A stretch of 64,000 bases of DNA from positions 62,001 through 126,000 of the forward strand of contig CACGNN010000002.1 of assembly GCA_902574355.1 (NCBI GenBank), read 5' to 3'. Source of the DNA: an uncultured SAR86 cluster bacterium. GTDB lineage: Bacteria > Pseudomonadota > Gammaproteobacteria > Magnimaribacterales > Magnimaribacteraceae. Shown here piece by piece: positions 26,466-34,619 of the stretch; positions within the stretch are counted from its first letter, which is position 1, and each line of letters begins with the position of its first letter. The position numbers and the translations under genes are program-made. The notes under the pieces are model-generated. The model was given only the letters and a program-made list of their open reading frames with translations. It was not told where the DNA came from and searched no databases.

Positions 26466-27437
26466 TTATATAGCCTTTTGAAGTTTGGAGGCGACAATTT
26501 CTTCAGCCTCAGCCATTATTCTATCTATCAATTCCTTTACTGTTGGGATATCAGACACCAATCCAGCTACCATGCCACATGACCAAGCTCCTGCTTCTGG
26601 CTCTCCATCCATCATAACTTTTGGATAAACTCCAGCTACTTCATCGATGATATCTTCAAATTTAAGTTCGTCTCCATAAGCCTTTTCTTTGGCCATCAAA
26701 CTTTCTACAGCTGGATTATTTAATACTCTTTCTGTGTTTGTAAGAGATCTCATGATTAGCCTTGTATCTAACTCACTGGCATTAACAATAGCTTCTTTAA
26801 CATTCTGATGAACAGGTGCATCTTGAGTAGCAATGAAACGCGTCCCCATGTTCATGCCTTCAGCACCCAAGGCCATTGCAGCTATTAGACTTCTAGCATC
26901 AGCCATTCCTCCAGATGCAACAAAGGGAATATCGAGTTCGTCAGCTGCCCTTGGTAGGAGTATAAAATTCGGAATATCATCTTCGCCAGGATGACCTCCA
27001 CATTCAAAGCCGTCGACCGATACAGCATCGCAGCCTATGTCTTGAGCTTTAATAGAATGTCTTACTGATGTGCACTTATGTATTACCTTAATACCTGCAT
27101 CTTTCATAGCTGGCATATATACAGCAGGATTTCTACCGGCTGTTTCAACAACCTTCACGCCATTATTAATGATAACTTCAATTAGTCCTGGGTAATCTGG
27201 AGGCGTCAACGAAGGTAAGAAAGTTAAGTTCACTCCAAAAGGTTTATCTGTGAGTTCTTGGCATTTTTTTATTTCTGCATCAAGTTTTTCAGGTGTACCT
27301 TGAGTAAGACCCGTAATAATTCCAAGGCCACCTGCATTAGATACTGCTGCAGCAAGTTCTGCAAATCCTACATAGTGCATTCCACCCTGGATGATGGGAT
27401 GTTCTATCCCAAATAGTTCAGTTATTTGTGTTTTCAT
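26466..27437 (-). CDS. Nitronate monooxygenase family FMN enzyme (copy 1)
   Basis: A 323-residue TIM-barrel flavoprotein of the NMO/2-nitropropane dioxygenase family. Blocks: HPIIQGGMHYVGFAELA at the start, AVSVDGFECGGHPGE carrying the conserved His, ASGGMADARSLIAAMALG (phosphate-binding glycine motif) and GMNMGTRFIAT. The family oxidises alkyl nitronates, such as propionate-3-nitronate, but some members act as enoyl reductases. It is distantly paralogous to the gene at 30060. Its presence twice in one catabolic neighbourhood suggests a pathway making nitro or related electrophilic intermediates (inference). Confidence 0.88.
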   Translation of the reverse strand: MKTQITELFGIEHPIIQGGMHYVGFAELAAAVSNAGGLGIITGLTQGTPEKLDAEIKKCQELTDKPFGVNLTFLPSLTPPDYPGLIEVIINNGVKVVETAGRNPAVYMPAMKDAGIKVIHKCTSVRHSIKAQDIGCDAVSVDGFECGGHPGEDDIPNFILLPRAADELDIPFVASGGMADARSLIAAMALGAEGMNMGTRFIATQDAPVHQNVKEAIVNASELDTRLIMRSLTNTERVLNNPAVESLMAKEKAYGDELKFEDIIDEVAGVYPKVMMDGEPEAGAWSCGMVAGLVSDIPTVKELIDRIMAEAEEIVASKLQKAI

Positions 27438-27482
27438 TTCTCCTCCATAAAGTTAGGCAACTTAGTATATAGATTGATTCAT

Positions 27483-27881
27483 TTAATGTGTCATTTGTTT
27501 CCAGAGATATCGCAAGGCAATTAATGCTGGGATGTAATATCCACACAGAAAAATAATGATGAATGCAACATCACTCACCGGATCTCTAAAAAACCAAAAA
27601 GCAGGTCCATCAATTAAGTCTGTAAAAAACCTAATAAAAATTAGTATGAATAGCATAGGAGCACTTTTTAGAGAGTAAGCAATAATAAATGCAAAACCTA
27701 CGGCAAGGTTTCTCGCGGTATAAATCCAATCACCCAAAATAGTTGATGACGCATTAATGTCTCCTAAAAATGATGGATCAGTTAATGCCCAATATGGCCC
27801 CAAAAACATAGGCCATACCTCCATGAAAAGAATTATAGTTAACCACCAAGGTATAGGAGTTTTTTTGGATAGTTGATTCAT
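27483..27881 (-). CDS. Small multi-pass membrane protein, unknown function
   Basis: A 132-residue hydrophobic protein with about four membrane helices (roughly 13-30, 50-68, 72-88 and 105-125). No family motif was recognised; DLIDGPAFWFF and the loop around SFLGDINASS are distinctive. It lies between a nitronate monooxygenase and the sulfatase, all on the minus strand. A similar small membrane protein sits on the other side of the sulfatase (29584-30057), so the sulfatase is flanked by two unknown membrane proteins. Confidence 0.65.
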   Translation of the reverse strand: MNQLSKKTPIPWWLTIILFMEVWPMFLGPYWALTDPSFLGDINASSTILGDWIYTARNLAVGFAFIIAYSLKSAPMLFILIFIRFFTDLIDGPAFWFFRDPVSDVAFIIIFLCGYYIPALIALRYLWKQMTH

Positions 27882-27924
27882 TCGTATAAAAATTCTCAGA
27901 AATATAATCTAAGTTACCTTTAGA

Positions 27925-29574
27925 TCAATTAGACCAATAAATATATTCATCACCTTCTTCATAAATTTGACCATCATACTTGTCGATTAAAATAGGTGCC
28001 TCATAAGCTGAAGGGAATAGAGGATCTTTTTGTTCAGAGTTGAATTCACTTAAAAGTTTTTCAATCATACGAGCCTCTTCAGGATATTTTTCAATAAGAT
28101 TTGTTTCTTCTAAAGGATCTATAGAAGTATCAAACAACCAACGAAAATTTTCTTTTTTACTGATTATGTATTTCCATTTGCCATGTAGGACAGATTGATG
28201 ATTTCCTGACCGCCAGAAAAGTGTTTCGTGAGGTTCATTAGAATTTTCATTTTTTATAAATGGCATTAAGTTCACACCATCTATCTTACTTTCCTTAGAT
28301 AGTTCGGCTTTTGCTGCTGCAGCAATTGTTGGAAAGATATCAAAGTGATGTACGGCACTATCCGATATTTGATTGGGATTTATTTCATCAGGCCAACTAG
28401 CAATAAAAGGCACTCTTATACCGCCTTCAAAAAAACTAATCTTCCAACCTCTGTATGGTTTATTTACATCTTCTAGCTCAATGTAGTTAGCTCCTCCATT
28501 ATCACTTGTAAATATGATCAAAGTTTTTCCATAAATATCTAGTTCTTTTAATTTTTTGATAATCAATCCAACACTTCTATCCAGGGCTGCTATCATTCCT
28601 GAGTAAACTTGTAAATTATGCCCTGACATATGGCTCATCTTTTCGACATCACTTCTTAAGGCTTGGAGAGGATTATGGATCGCCCAATGACTTAGATACA
28701 GGAAAAAAGGTCTATTTTTGTTTTTATCAATGACTTTTAGAGCTTCTTGTGTGTAATAGTCTGTTACATATCCTTCTGGTTTAAAAAGATCTCCCCCATT
28801 GAATTTTGCTGCATACTGACCTGAGCTCCAAACCATTTTATCTATAGAAGTATCGAATTTCGCATTTACAACTTCAGGATGATCTTGTGGTAAATAATAG
28901 CCACCCTGTAATGACAAAGAATCATGAAATCCTTGGCTTTGAGGATCCATGCCATATGCATGACCAAGATGCCATTTTCCAATATGGGCTGTGTAATATC
29001 CTGAATTTTTCAAAATCTCAGCAATTGTTATCTGCTCACTTGGCATCCCCTGCTCTAAAAAAGGTGGCAGGTTTGTTGCTATTTCTCTATCAATTCTTCC
29101 TCGCAAGGCCGAATCATCTTCTTGTACAAGCCAATTTAGTACTGTTCTTCCAGCATCAGGAACAGGTGTAAACTCAAAACCAAATCTTGTTGGATATTTT
29201 CCAGTCATGATGGAAGCTCTTGATGGAGAACATGTTGCATTAGCAGCATAGCCTCTGGAAAACCATATTCCACTCTCAGCTAGTGAATCTATATGCGGAG
29301 TCTGAAGAGTTCCATCAGCTGCTCCACCATTATGAAGCGAAATATCGTTATATCCCATGTCATCAGCCAAAATTAAAATAATGTTTGGCCTTGTGTCATC
29401 GATATTAAGATTTTGGTAGGGACCCTCTGCCCATCTAGTTGGTATATTTTCTTGCACTGGATTAATCAAGTTCATTACTTTTGGCATCATCCAAACTATT
29501 ACGTTTACCTTATATTCCCAAAGAAGGAGTCCTGAAACTAATATTATTGATAATGCATAGAAAAGCTTTCTCAT
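27925..29574 (-). CDS. Type I sulfatase, membrane anchored
   Basis: A 549-residue alkaline-phosphatase-superfamily sulfatase. An N-terminal hydrophobic segment (about 5-20, and again about 24-35) exports or anchors it. The metal site starts with ILILADDMGYNDIS, and the formylglycine motif is Cys115 in CSPSRASIMTGKYP. IGKWHLGH and FTSDNGGANY complete the active-site set. It would cleave sulfate esters in the periplasm after maturation of Cys115 by a sulfatase-modifying enzyme, which is not in this window. The substrate cannot be read. It ends 43 bases before a small membrane protein gene. Confidence 0.92.
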   Translation of the reverse strand: MRKLFYALSIILVSGLLLWEYKVNVIVWMMPKVMNLINPVQENIPTRWAEGPYQNLNIDDTRPNIILILADDMGYNDISLHNGGAADGTLQTPHIDSLAESGIWFSRGYAANATCSPSRASIMTGKYPTRFGFEFTPVPDAGRTVLNWLVQEDDSALRGRIDREIATNLPPFLEQGMPSEQITIAEILKNSGYYTAHIGKWHLGHAYGMDPQSQGFHDSLSLQGGYYLPQDHPEVVNAKFDTSIDKMVWSSGQYAAKFNGGDLFKPEGYVTDYYTQEALKVIDKNKNRPFFLYLSHWAIHNPLQALRSDVEKMSHMSGHNLQVYSGMIAALDRSVGLIIKKLKELDIYGKTLIIFTSDNGGANYIELEDVNKPYRGWKISFFEGGIRVPFIASWPDEINPNQISDSAVHHFDIFPTIAAAAKAELSKESKIDGVNLMPFIKNENSNEPHETLFWRSGNHQSVLHGKWKYIISKKENFRWLFDTSIDPLEETNLIEKYPEEARMIEKLLSEFNSEQKDPLFPSAYEAPILIDKYDGQIYEEGDEYIYWSN

Positions 29575-29583
29575 GATTCAGTT

Positions 29584-30057
29584 CTACTTAACCTTTTCTC
29601 TAGTTGATAGTATTAAAAATATTATTAGGAAAAAAACTACATACGGAGCCCCTACAGCTCCGGGTGTCATGCCAGATGTATAGATACCACCATCTACAAC
29701 AGATTTCTCCATAAAAGGATATACAAAAAGTCTAACTGACCATTCAGTTAACCAAAATATAAACATCAAAGGGATTAATGATTTATATCTTAAAATTACT
29801 ACCCAAGACATCCCGCAGAAAATTAATTGAGCCAAGCCCCACAAGGAGAAAAACATGTAAATTAGCGGCATTGGATCCGGATCACCTGATAAAACGATAA
29901 AGTTTGCAATATCGTGCATTCCATATTGCTCAAAAAACATATGAATGACTGATCTCCAAGTCATGAGACACACAAATGCAACAAAGAACCACAGAGCAAG
30001 TCTACTTCCTCGATATGTATTGTCTGCAGTAGAGGGCAGCAGATTTAGGTTGAACAT
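29584..30057 (-). CDS. Multi-pass membrane protein, unknown function
   Basis: About 157 residues with four to five hydrophobic segments. The frame is open to 30090, but the ATG at 30057 is preferred: it avoids a 31-base overlap with the upstream oxygenase gene, leaving two bases, and begins MFNLNLLPSTADNTYRG, a polar lead into the first helix (LALWFFVAFVCLM). I do not recognise the family. The C-terminal region PGAVGAPYVVFFLIIFLIL is a last helix. Linked to the sulfatase nine bases downstream; no function is assigned. Confidence 0.65.
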   Translation of the reverse strand: MFNLNLLPSTADNTYRGSRLALWFFVAFVCLMTWRSVIHMFFEQYGMHDIANFIVLSGDPDPMPLIYMFFSLWGLAQLIFCGMSWVVILRYKSLIPLMFIFWLTEWSVRLFVYPFMEKSVVDGGIYTSGMTPGAVGAPYVVFFLIIFLILSTREKVK

Positions 30058-30059
30058 AT

Positions 30060-30983
30060 TTAGAGTTTCAATGTCCCTAGTTCTGAGCAAGTTTGATTAA
30101 ACTCTTTAATCGTATCTTGGATAATTTCTTCAGCTGACTTTAGGCCGTCTATTAATCCTACCGATTGTCCTGAAAGTGCTGGTGCCGCGTTCATATCACC
30201 ACCAAAATATAGATCTTGTATTTTACCCATTGCTGACATATCCATTTCTCCAGCTTCCAAAATCTCTTTCGTGAACTCCGTTCTTAGTGCTCTAATTACG
30301 GGTTTGGAAGTTTTATTTAATATCCAAGTTCCATTGAGGGAAGAGTCAAAGATATAATTTTTAAAATTCTCATGCACTGGACTTTCTTTACTGGAAACAA
30401 ATCTTGTTCCCATTTGAATTCCTTCAGCTCCTACAGCAAAAGCTGCTGCCATACCAGCACCATCTGCAATTCCGCCTGCTGCTATTATTGGCAAATCTAT
30501 TTTTTTTCTGATGGCTTGTATTAAAACGAAAAGACCAACTTCCTCTGGACTCTTAAATCCTCCTCCTTCAGTTCCTTCCACCACAAGTCCATCAACACCA
30601 CAATCTGCTGCTTTTATTGCCCCTTCAACACTTGGCACTGCATGATAAACAGTGATGCCTGCATATTTGAGTATGTCTATATATTTAGAGGGATCGCCAG
30701 CTGAAGTCGTTACAAACTTCACTCCGTGTTGAACACAAAACTCTACCATACTCTCATCCCTTAAGAAGAGGAGCGGTAGATTGACTCCAAAAGGTTTATC
30801 AGTCAGTTCTGACATTTTTTCTATTTCTGCTTTACAGTTATCAACTTCACCAGAAGAAGTTTCAATCACTCCGAAGCCTCCCGCGTTGCAAACCGCTGAA
30901 GCTAATTGACTTCTTGCAATCCAACCCATTGGCGCTTGAATTATTGGATATTTTGACCCCGTATGTTCCGTTACTCTGTTCAT
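30060..30983 (-). CDS. Nitronate monooxygenase family FMN enzyme (copy 2)
   Basis: A 307-residue paralogue of the gene at 26466. Blocks: YPIIQAPMGWIARSQLASAV, DGLVVEGTEGGGFKSPEE in place of the His-bearing ECGGHPGE block of copy 1, IIAAGGIADGAGMAAAFAVG and GIQMGTRFVSS. The absence of the GGH histidine sets it apart and may mean a reductase rather than a nitronate oxidase. Its start overlaps the dehalogenase-like gene's stop by one base, so the two are coupled. Confidence 0.87.
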   Translation of the reverse strand: MNRVTEHTGSKYPIIQAPMGWIARSQLASAVCNAGGFGVIETSSGEVDNCKAEIEKMSELTDKPFGVNLPLLFLRDESMVEFCVQHGVKFVTTSAGDPSKYIDILKYAGITVYHAVPSVEGAIKAADCGVDGLVVEGTEGGGFKSPEEVGLFVLIQAIRKKIDLPIIAAGGIADGAGMAAAFAVGAEGIQMGTRFVSSKESPVHENFKNYIFDSSLNGTWILNKTSKPVIRALRTEFTKEILEAGEMDMSAMGKIQDLYFGGDMNAAPALSGQSVGLIDGLKSAEEIIQDTIKEFNQTCSELGTLKL

Positions 30984-32047
30984 TAGTTTTCCTTAATAAA
31001 GTTGATTAATAATTCTGAAAGTTCTTTTGGTCTTGTCCATTGATAAAAATGACCACCTCCAATTTGAGGAGCGCTTTTTGCATTTGGGCACATTTCCAAT
31101 ACATCCTTTTCAATTCCATTTGTGACAGGATCATCTCCTGCGAAGACACTAAGAAAAGGTTTATCCCAGGAAGAGAAAAACTCTCTTGCTTTTCTTTGCT
31201 CCTCTAATGATTCATCGGGAATTGTCGGTACATGACTTGGCATAGCTCTTGGACCCATTTTATAACTTGGGTCAGGAAAAGGTGCTTCGTAGGCCTTGGC
31301 TATGTAAGACTTGAAAGGTGATGCACTATATTTTCCTAATAAGATAAAAATATAATTTAACGCCAGTGCAACTAATGATCTTTTATCCATTTGCATAGAT
31401 TGTATAAATCCTATTGGTAAATCCTCAGTATCCCAACAAAATTTTTGCCAGTACATAAATTTGAGTCCTGGATGAGTTTTGCCACTATCCATTTGGCGTA
31501 TTTCTTTTGACATAGAGAGGGGGTGGAGTTTTATATTACTTTCTCTAAAGGCTTTTATTTCTTCAATAACTTCTTCAGATACATCAGGATTATAAGGAAG
31601 TCCGGTATTACCCATCGAGACTTTCAAGAATCTATCAGGTTCACGAGCAACTATCCTTAATCCAATCAAACCTCCCCAGTCTTGACCAAAAAAAGTTAGG
31701 TTCTGAAAATCATTCGCTTTCAGCCAATCTACCATCCAATCAACTTGATTTTGGTAACTGTAGTCTTCTCTAGCTGCAGGTTTATCAGATTTTCCATATC
31801 CTGGTAAATCAGGTGCGATAACTCTTATTCCTGCTTCCGTTAAGAAAGGTATCATCTTCGAGTAAAGGTAGCACCAAACTGGTTGACCATGCATCGCCAA
31901 CAAAATAGGTCCATCTCTTGGTCCTTCATCTATATGATGTATTCGCAGATCTGAACCATCATTAGTTTTTATATCTGTGTAATGCGGTTTGTATGGAAAA
32001 TCAGTTATCTTTTCAAATCTCTCATCGGGAGTTCTTAATATTTTCAT
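30983..32047 (-). CDS. Haloalkane dehalogenase-like alpha/beta hydrolase
   Basis: A 354-residue hydrolase of the haloalkane dehalogenase family. The HGQPVW oxyanion region is at about 53-58, the nucleophile Asp123 with halide-binding Trp124 lies in FFGQDWGGL, a candidate acid is in FAGDDPVT, and the base His is in GGGHFYQW. An Asp nucleophile followed by Trp is the hallmark separating dehalogenases from Ser esterases and from epoxide hydrolases. It is longer than the usual 295-315 residues because of an enlarged cap (about 160-260). It would release halide from short halogenated carbons; the substrate is unknown. Confidence 0.82.
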   Translation of the reverse strand: MKILRTPDERFEKITDFPYKPHYTDIKTNDGSDLRIHHIDEGPRDGPILLAMHGQPVWCYLYSKMIPFLTEAGIRVIAPDLPGYGKSDKPAAREDYSYQNQVDWMVDWLKANDFQNLTFFGQDWGGLIGLRIVAREPDRFLKVSMGNTGLPYNPDVSEEVIEEIKAFRESNIKLHPLSMSKEIRQMDSGKTHPGLKFMYWQKFCWDTEDLPIGFIQSMQMDKRSLVALALNYIFILLGKYSASPFKSYIAKAYEAPFPDPSYKMGPRAMPSHVPTIPDESLEEQRKAREFFSSWDKPFLSVFAGDDPVTNGIEKDVLEMCPNAKSAPQIGGGHFYQWTRPKELSELLINFIKEN

Positions 32048-32049
32048 AT

Positions 32050-33114
32050 TTATTTTTCTTTCAATAATAAATTTTCACAGCCTGTTCCTTCAAATAGATC
32101 TAGTAATCTTTTTTTATCAATTTCAGTTAAAGAATAAAATTCCTGGTTGATCCATTGGAGACACTTGCCTTGATAATTGAAAGTTTTTTGACTCCAGACA
32201 GATCCGTCTATTTCTGTTTCCCAAGTCTCATTACCATTTTTTAAAGCCTCATTATTTGCTAAAAGTGCAGGCACATATACATGTCCTATTTCTTTTAATA
32301 AAGACAACATACTTTCTGGAAGTGAGTCAAAAGTCTCCCATGTATTTTTTTCTAGATTTATTCCTGATAGATCTTCCATACTATTTATCCACGCAACAGT
32401 TCTCAGAGATTCTTCATGTGCAATTTTTCTAGAAGTTGGATCTAAGCCAATTAACTGAGTGAGTTGACCATATACTGCAAAGTCTGCTGAGCTTGGCCTT
32501 TGTCCAAATAGAAAAGGTAAATTACTCAAATGATCCTCCATGATACCTAGAAACCGTTTGTAACTGCTCTCTATGATTGGGGCAGTTATATCATTTGAGC
32601 CCACTACCCAAAGCCTTTCTATTTGTCTTGAACCGATTCCTTCCTTAAAGACTTTCCAAAGATCTTCTTTGAGATCTACTTTATGATTCAATGGCAGGAT
32701 AGATGAAGCATTATCAGCATCCTCGTCGAAATGCCAACGGTAATGAAACATGTATTTGGTTACCCACTCATCTCCAAAATCCTCTATTAGATAATTTAGG
32801 AAACAAAGCGCGGGATCTTCCGGTATAACACTCCTACCTTCAAATTCTTTTTCAAGTCTTCTGATAATAGGAGTTGAGTCAGTGACAGTCTGAAGATGAC
32901 CCTTTTCATCTCTCATAAGGAAGGTGGGAAGAAGAACAGGCTTAGGAGGGTCTATGCCAAGTTCCTCGAATGCACCGCCGCTTTCTAAAAGTTCTCCAGG
33001 ATTACCCCAGATCATTTCATAAGGTATGTGTCTATATCTTAATAGTGCAAGCATCTTCCTTGTATAAGGAGATGGTGGAGCACCTATAAGGATAACTTTT
33101 TCTTTAGATAACAC
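32050..33114 (-). CDS. Glutathione S-transferase-like protein
   Basis: A 354-residue protein with an N-terminal thioredoxin-like GST domain (about 5-90; LIGAPPSPYTRKMLALL with the Ser-Pro-Tyr-Thr active-site turn, and DSTPIIRRLEKEF holding the glutathione-gamma-glutamyl SxxI site) and a helical C-terminal domain (about 100-240, LPFLFGQRPSSADFAVYGQL). About 100 extra C-terminal residues exceed a standard GST of 200-240. It is two bases from the dehalogenase-like gene, suggesting a joint role in thiol conjugation or detoxification (inference). Confidence 0.8.
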   Translation of the reverse strand: MLSKEKVILIGAPPSPYTRKMLALLRYRHIPYEMIWGNPGELLESGGAFEELGIDPPKPVLLPTFLMRDEKGHLQTVTDSTPIIRRLEKEFEGRSVIPEDPALCFLNYLIEDFGDEWVTKYMFHYRWHFDEDADNASSILPLNHKVDLKEDLWKVFKEGIGSRQIERLWVVGSNDITAPIIESSYKRFLGIMEDHLSNLPFLFGQRPSSADFAVYGQLTQLIGLDPTSRKIAHEESLRTVAWINSMEDLSGINLEKNTWETFDSLPESMLSLLKEIGHVYVPALLANNEALKNGNETWETEIDGSVWSQKTFNYQGKCLQWINQEFYSLTEIDKKRLLDLFEGTGCENLLLKEK

Positions 33115-33125
33115 CTTAAGATTCC

Positions 33126-33539
33126 TTACATATCTTCTACAGAAGTTTCGATATTTAATTGTCCTTCAAGGCCTGCAACTCTGTGCTGTGCACTTTGTAT
33201 GTAATCAGGATCTGAAATCATTTCCAGCATTGCCTTTCTGGATGGGTACATAGCTATGGCTACTTTGTCCCATAAATCTTCAACTTCGCCCAGCATTAGC
33301 CTATCAACATTACCTCCAAAAATTGGTTTCCCACCAACTTTAGCTAAGTGCCCAACAACTTCTTCACCATAAATGGCATATGCCTCTTCACCTGAAAGGT
33401 CTGTTTCTCTTTTATCTGGATATTGCGCCTTATCTTTAAATTTAAGAAGATTCACCATAAAAATTGGCTTATCTTCTTCTTGATCATTGAACCCTTTAAG
33501 TTGTTCTTCATTGGGCATAACTGCATTTTTAACTTCCAT
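33126..33539 (-). CDS. DUF1330-family protein
   Basis: A 137-residue alpha-beta plait protein of the DUF1330 family, with FMVNLLKFKDKAQYPD, YAIYGEEVVGHLAKVGGK and the late VAIAMYPSRKAMLEMISDPDY. The family has a ferredoxin-like dimeric fold and no proven reaction. The start is ATG 33539; an in-frame TTG at 33551 is open but the GGAG at 33546-33549 lies six bases ahead of the ATG. It is the first gene of the minus-strand catabolic set, divergent from the MDR reductase across 79 bases. Confidence 0.85.
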   Translation of the reverse strand: MEVKNAVMPNEEQLKGFNDQEEDKPIFMVNLLKFKDKAQYPDKRETDLSGEEAYAIYGEEVVGHLAKVGGKPIFGGNVDRLMLGEVEDLWDKVAIAMYPSRKAMLEMISDPDYIQSAQHRVAGLEGQLNIETSVEDM

Positions 33540-33545
33540 AAACTT

Positions 33546-33549
33546 CTCC
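33546..33549 (-). promoter_or_regulatory. Ribosome binding site that fixes the DUF1330 start
   Basis: GGAG on the minus strand lies six bases upstream of ATG 33539 and overlaps the alternative TTG start region. Its position rules for the ATG. Confidence 0.75.
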
Positions 33550-33618
33550 AAGTTTTACAACATATCTTATGTCATTAGTAAGGTTTTAAATATAAACAAA
33601 ATAAGGTAACTTGAACAT

Positions 33619-34614
33619 ATGAAAAATAAACAAGTAATTATCAATAGTCTTCCTGAAGGTAAATTAACTGAGAGTAATTACAGGCTAGTTGAGTCTGAAA
33701 TACCCGAAATTTCTTCTGATCAGGTTTTAGTTAAAACAATATCTTTTGCGATAACTGCTGGCACTCGTGCAGGTCTCCAAGGAAGCGCTAGTTACGCAGG
33801 AGCCCCGACTACAGGAATTGTTATGAACTGCACAGGCATTGGAGAAATTGTAAAGAGTAATTCAGAAGAATATCCAATCGGTAAAAATGTACTTACTCAA
33901 ACAGGTTGGCAAGAGTATTCGGCCCAAAATATTCAGTCTTTGACTCTTCTTAGAGATACCGTCGCACCTTCTTTATATTTGGGCCCTTTAGGTATCAATG
34001 GATTGACTGCATACTTCGGTCTCCTTGAAATCGGACAGCCACAAGAAGGGGAGACTGTTATGATCTCGGCAGCCGCAGGATCTGTTGGACATATGGTGGG
34101 ACAAATTGCCAAGATCAAAGGCTGCAGTGTCATTGGAGTTTGTGGAAGTGACGATAAATGTGAAAAACTTATTGATGATTTAGGTTTTGATGCTGCTGTA
34201 AATTATAAAGACGCTAATTTCAGACAAAATTTAAAGGAAGCAACTCCTAATGGAGTAGATGTTTATTTTGATAATACTGGTGGCATGATTTTAGGTTCGG
34301 CATTATTTAGATTAAATTCAGGTGGCAGAATAGCTTGCTGTGGGGTTGTTTCGCAATATGACACTAGCACACCAGAACCGGGACCAAGAGGGATACCGGG
34401 ACTACTGGTTAATAAAAGTATCAGAATGCAAGGATTTCTCGTATTCGATTTTGCAGATAAATACGAAGAAGCCACGAATGATTTGATTGGATGGATTGAT
34501 TCGGGTCAACTCAAAGTACTTACTGATGAGCTTGAAGGCTTGGAAAAGGCCCCACAAGGTTTCGTAGATTTATTAGCTGGTGGGAATATCGGCACGAGGA
34601 TAGTTAATATTTAA
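33619..34614 (+). CDS. NADP-dependent MDR-family oxidoreductase (CurA/prostaglandin-reductase-like)
   Basis: A 331-residue medium-chain reductase without the zinc ligands. The nucleotide-binding motif SAAAGSVGHMVGQIAK (about 152-167) is the AAGAVG type of the leukotriene/prostaglandin reductase group, followed by VGVCGSDDKC. VYFDNTGGMILGSAL and SGGRIACCGVVSQYD are family blocks. It would reduce alpha,beta-unsaturated carbonyls with NADPH. It heads the plus-strand catabolic set and lies five bases before the ThDP enzyme. Confidence 0.88.
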   Translation: MKNKQVIINSLPEGKLTESNYRLVESEIPEISSDQVLVKTISFAITAGTRAGLQGSASYAGAPTTGIVMNCTGIGEIVKSNSEEYPIGKNVLTQTGWQEYSAQNIQSLTLLRDTVAPSLYLGPLGINGLTAYFGLLEIGQPQEGETVMISAAAGSVGHMVGQIAKIKGCSVIGVCGSDDKCEKLIDDLGFDAAVNYKDANFRQNLKEATPNGVDVYFDNTGGMILGSALFRLNSGGRIACCGVVSQYDTSTPEPGPRGIPGLLVNKSIRMQGFLVFDFADKYEEATNDLIGWIDSGQLKVLTDELEGLEKAPQGFVDLLAGGNIGTRIVNI

Positions 34615-34619
34615 AGATT

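Noticed and set aside
26466-30983. The two nitronate monooxygenase genes as a recent tandem duplication
   Set aside because: They differ in length and in key motifs (the GGH histidine block is present in one only) and are separated by three other genes, so they are old paralogues.
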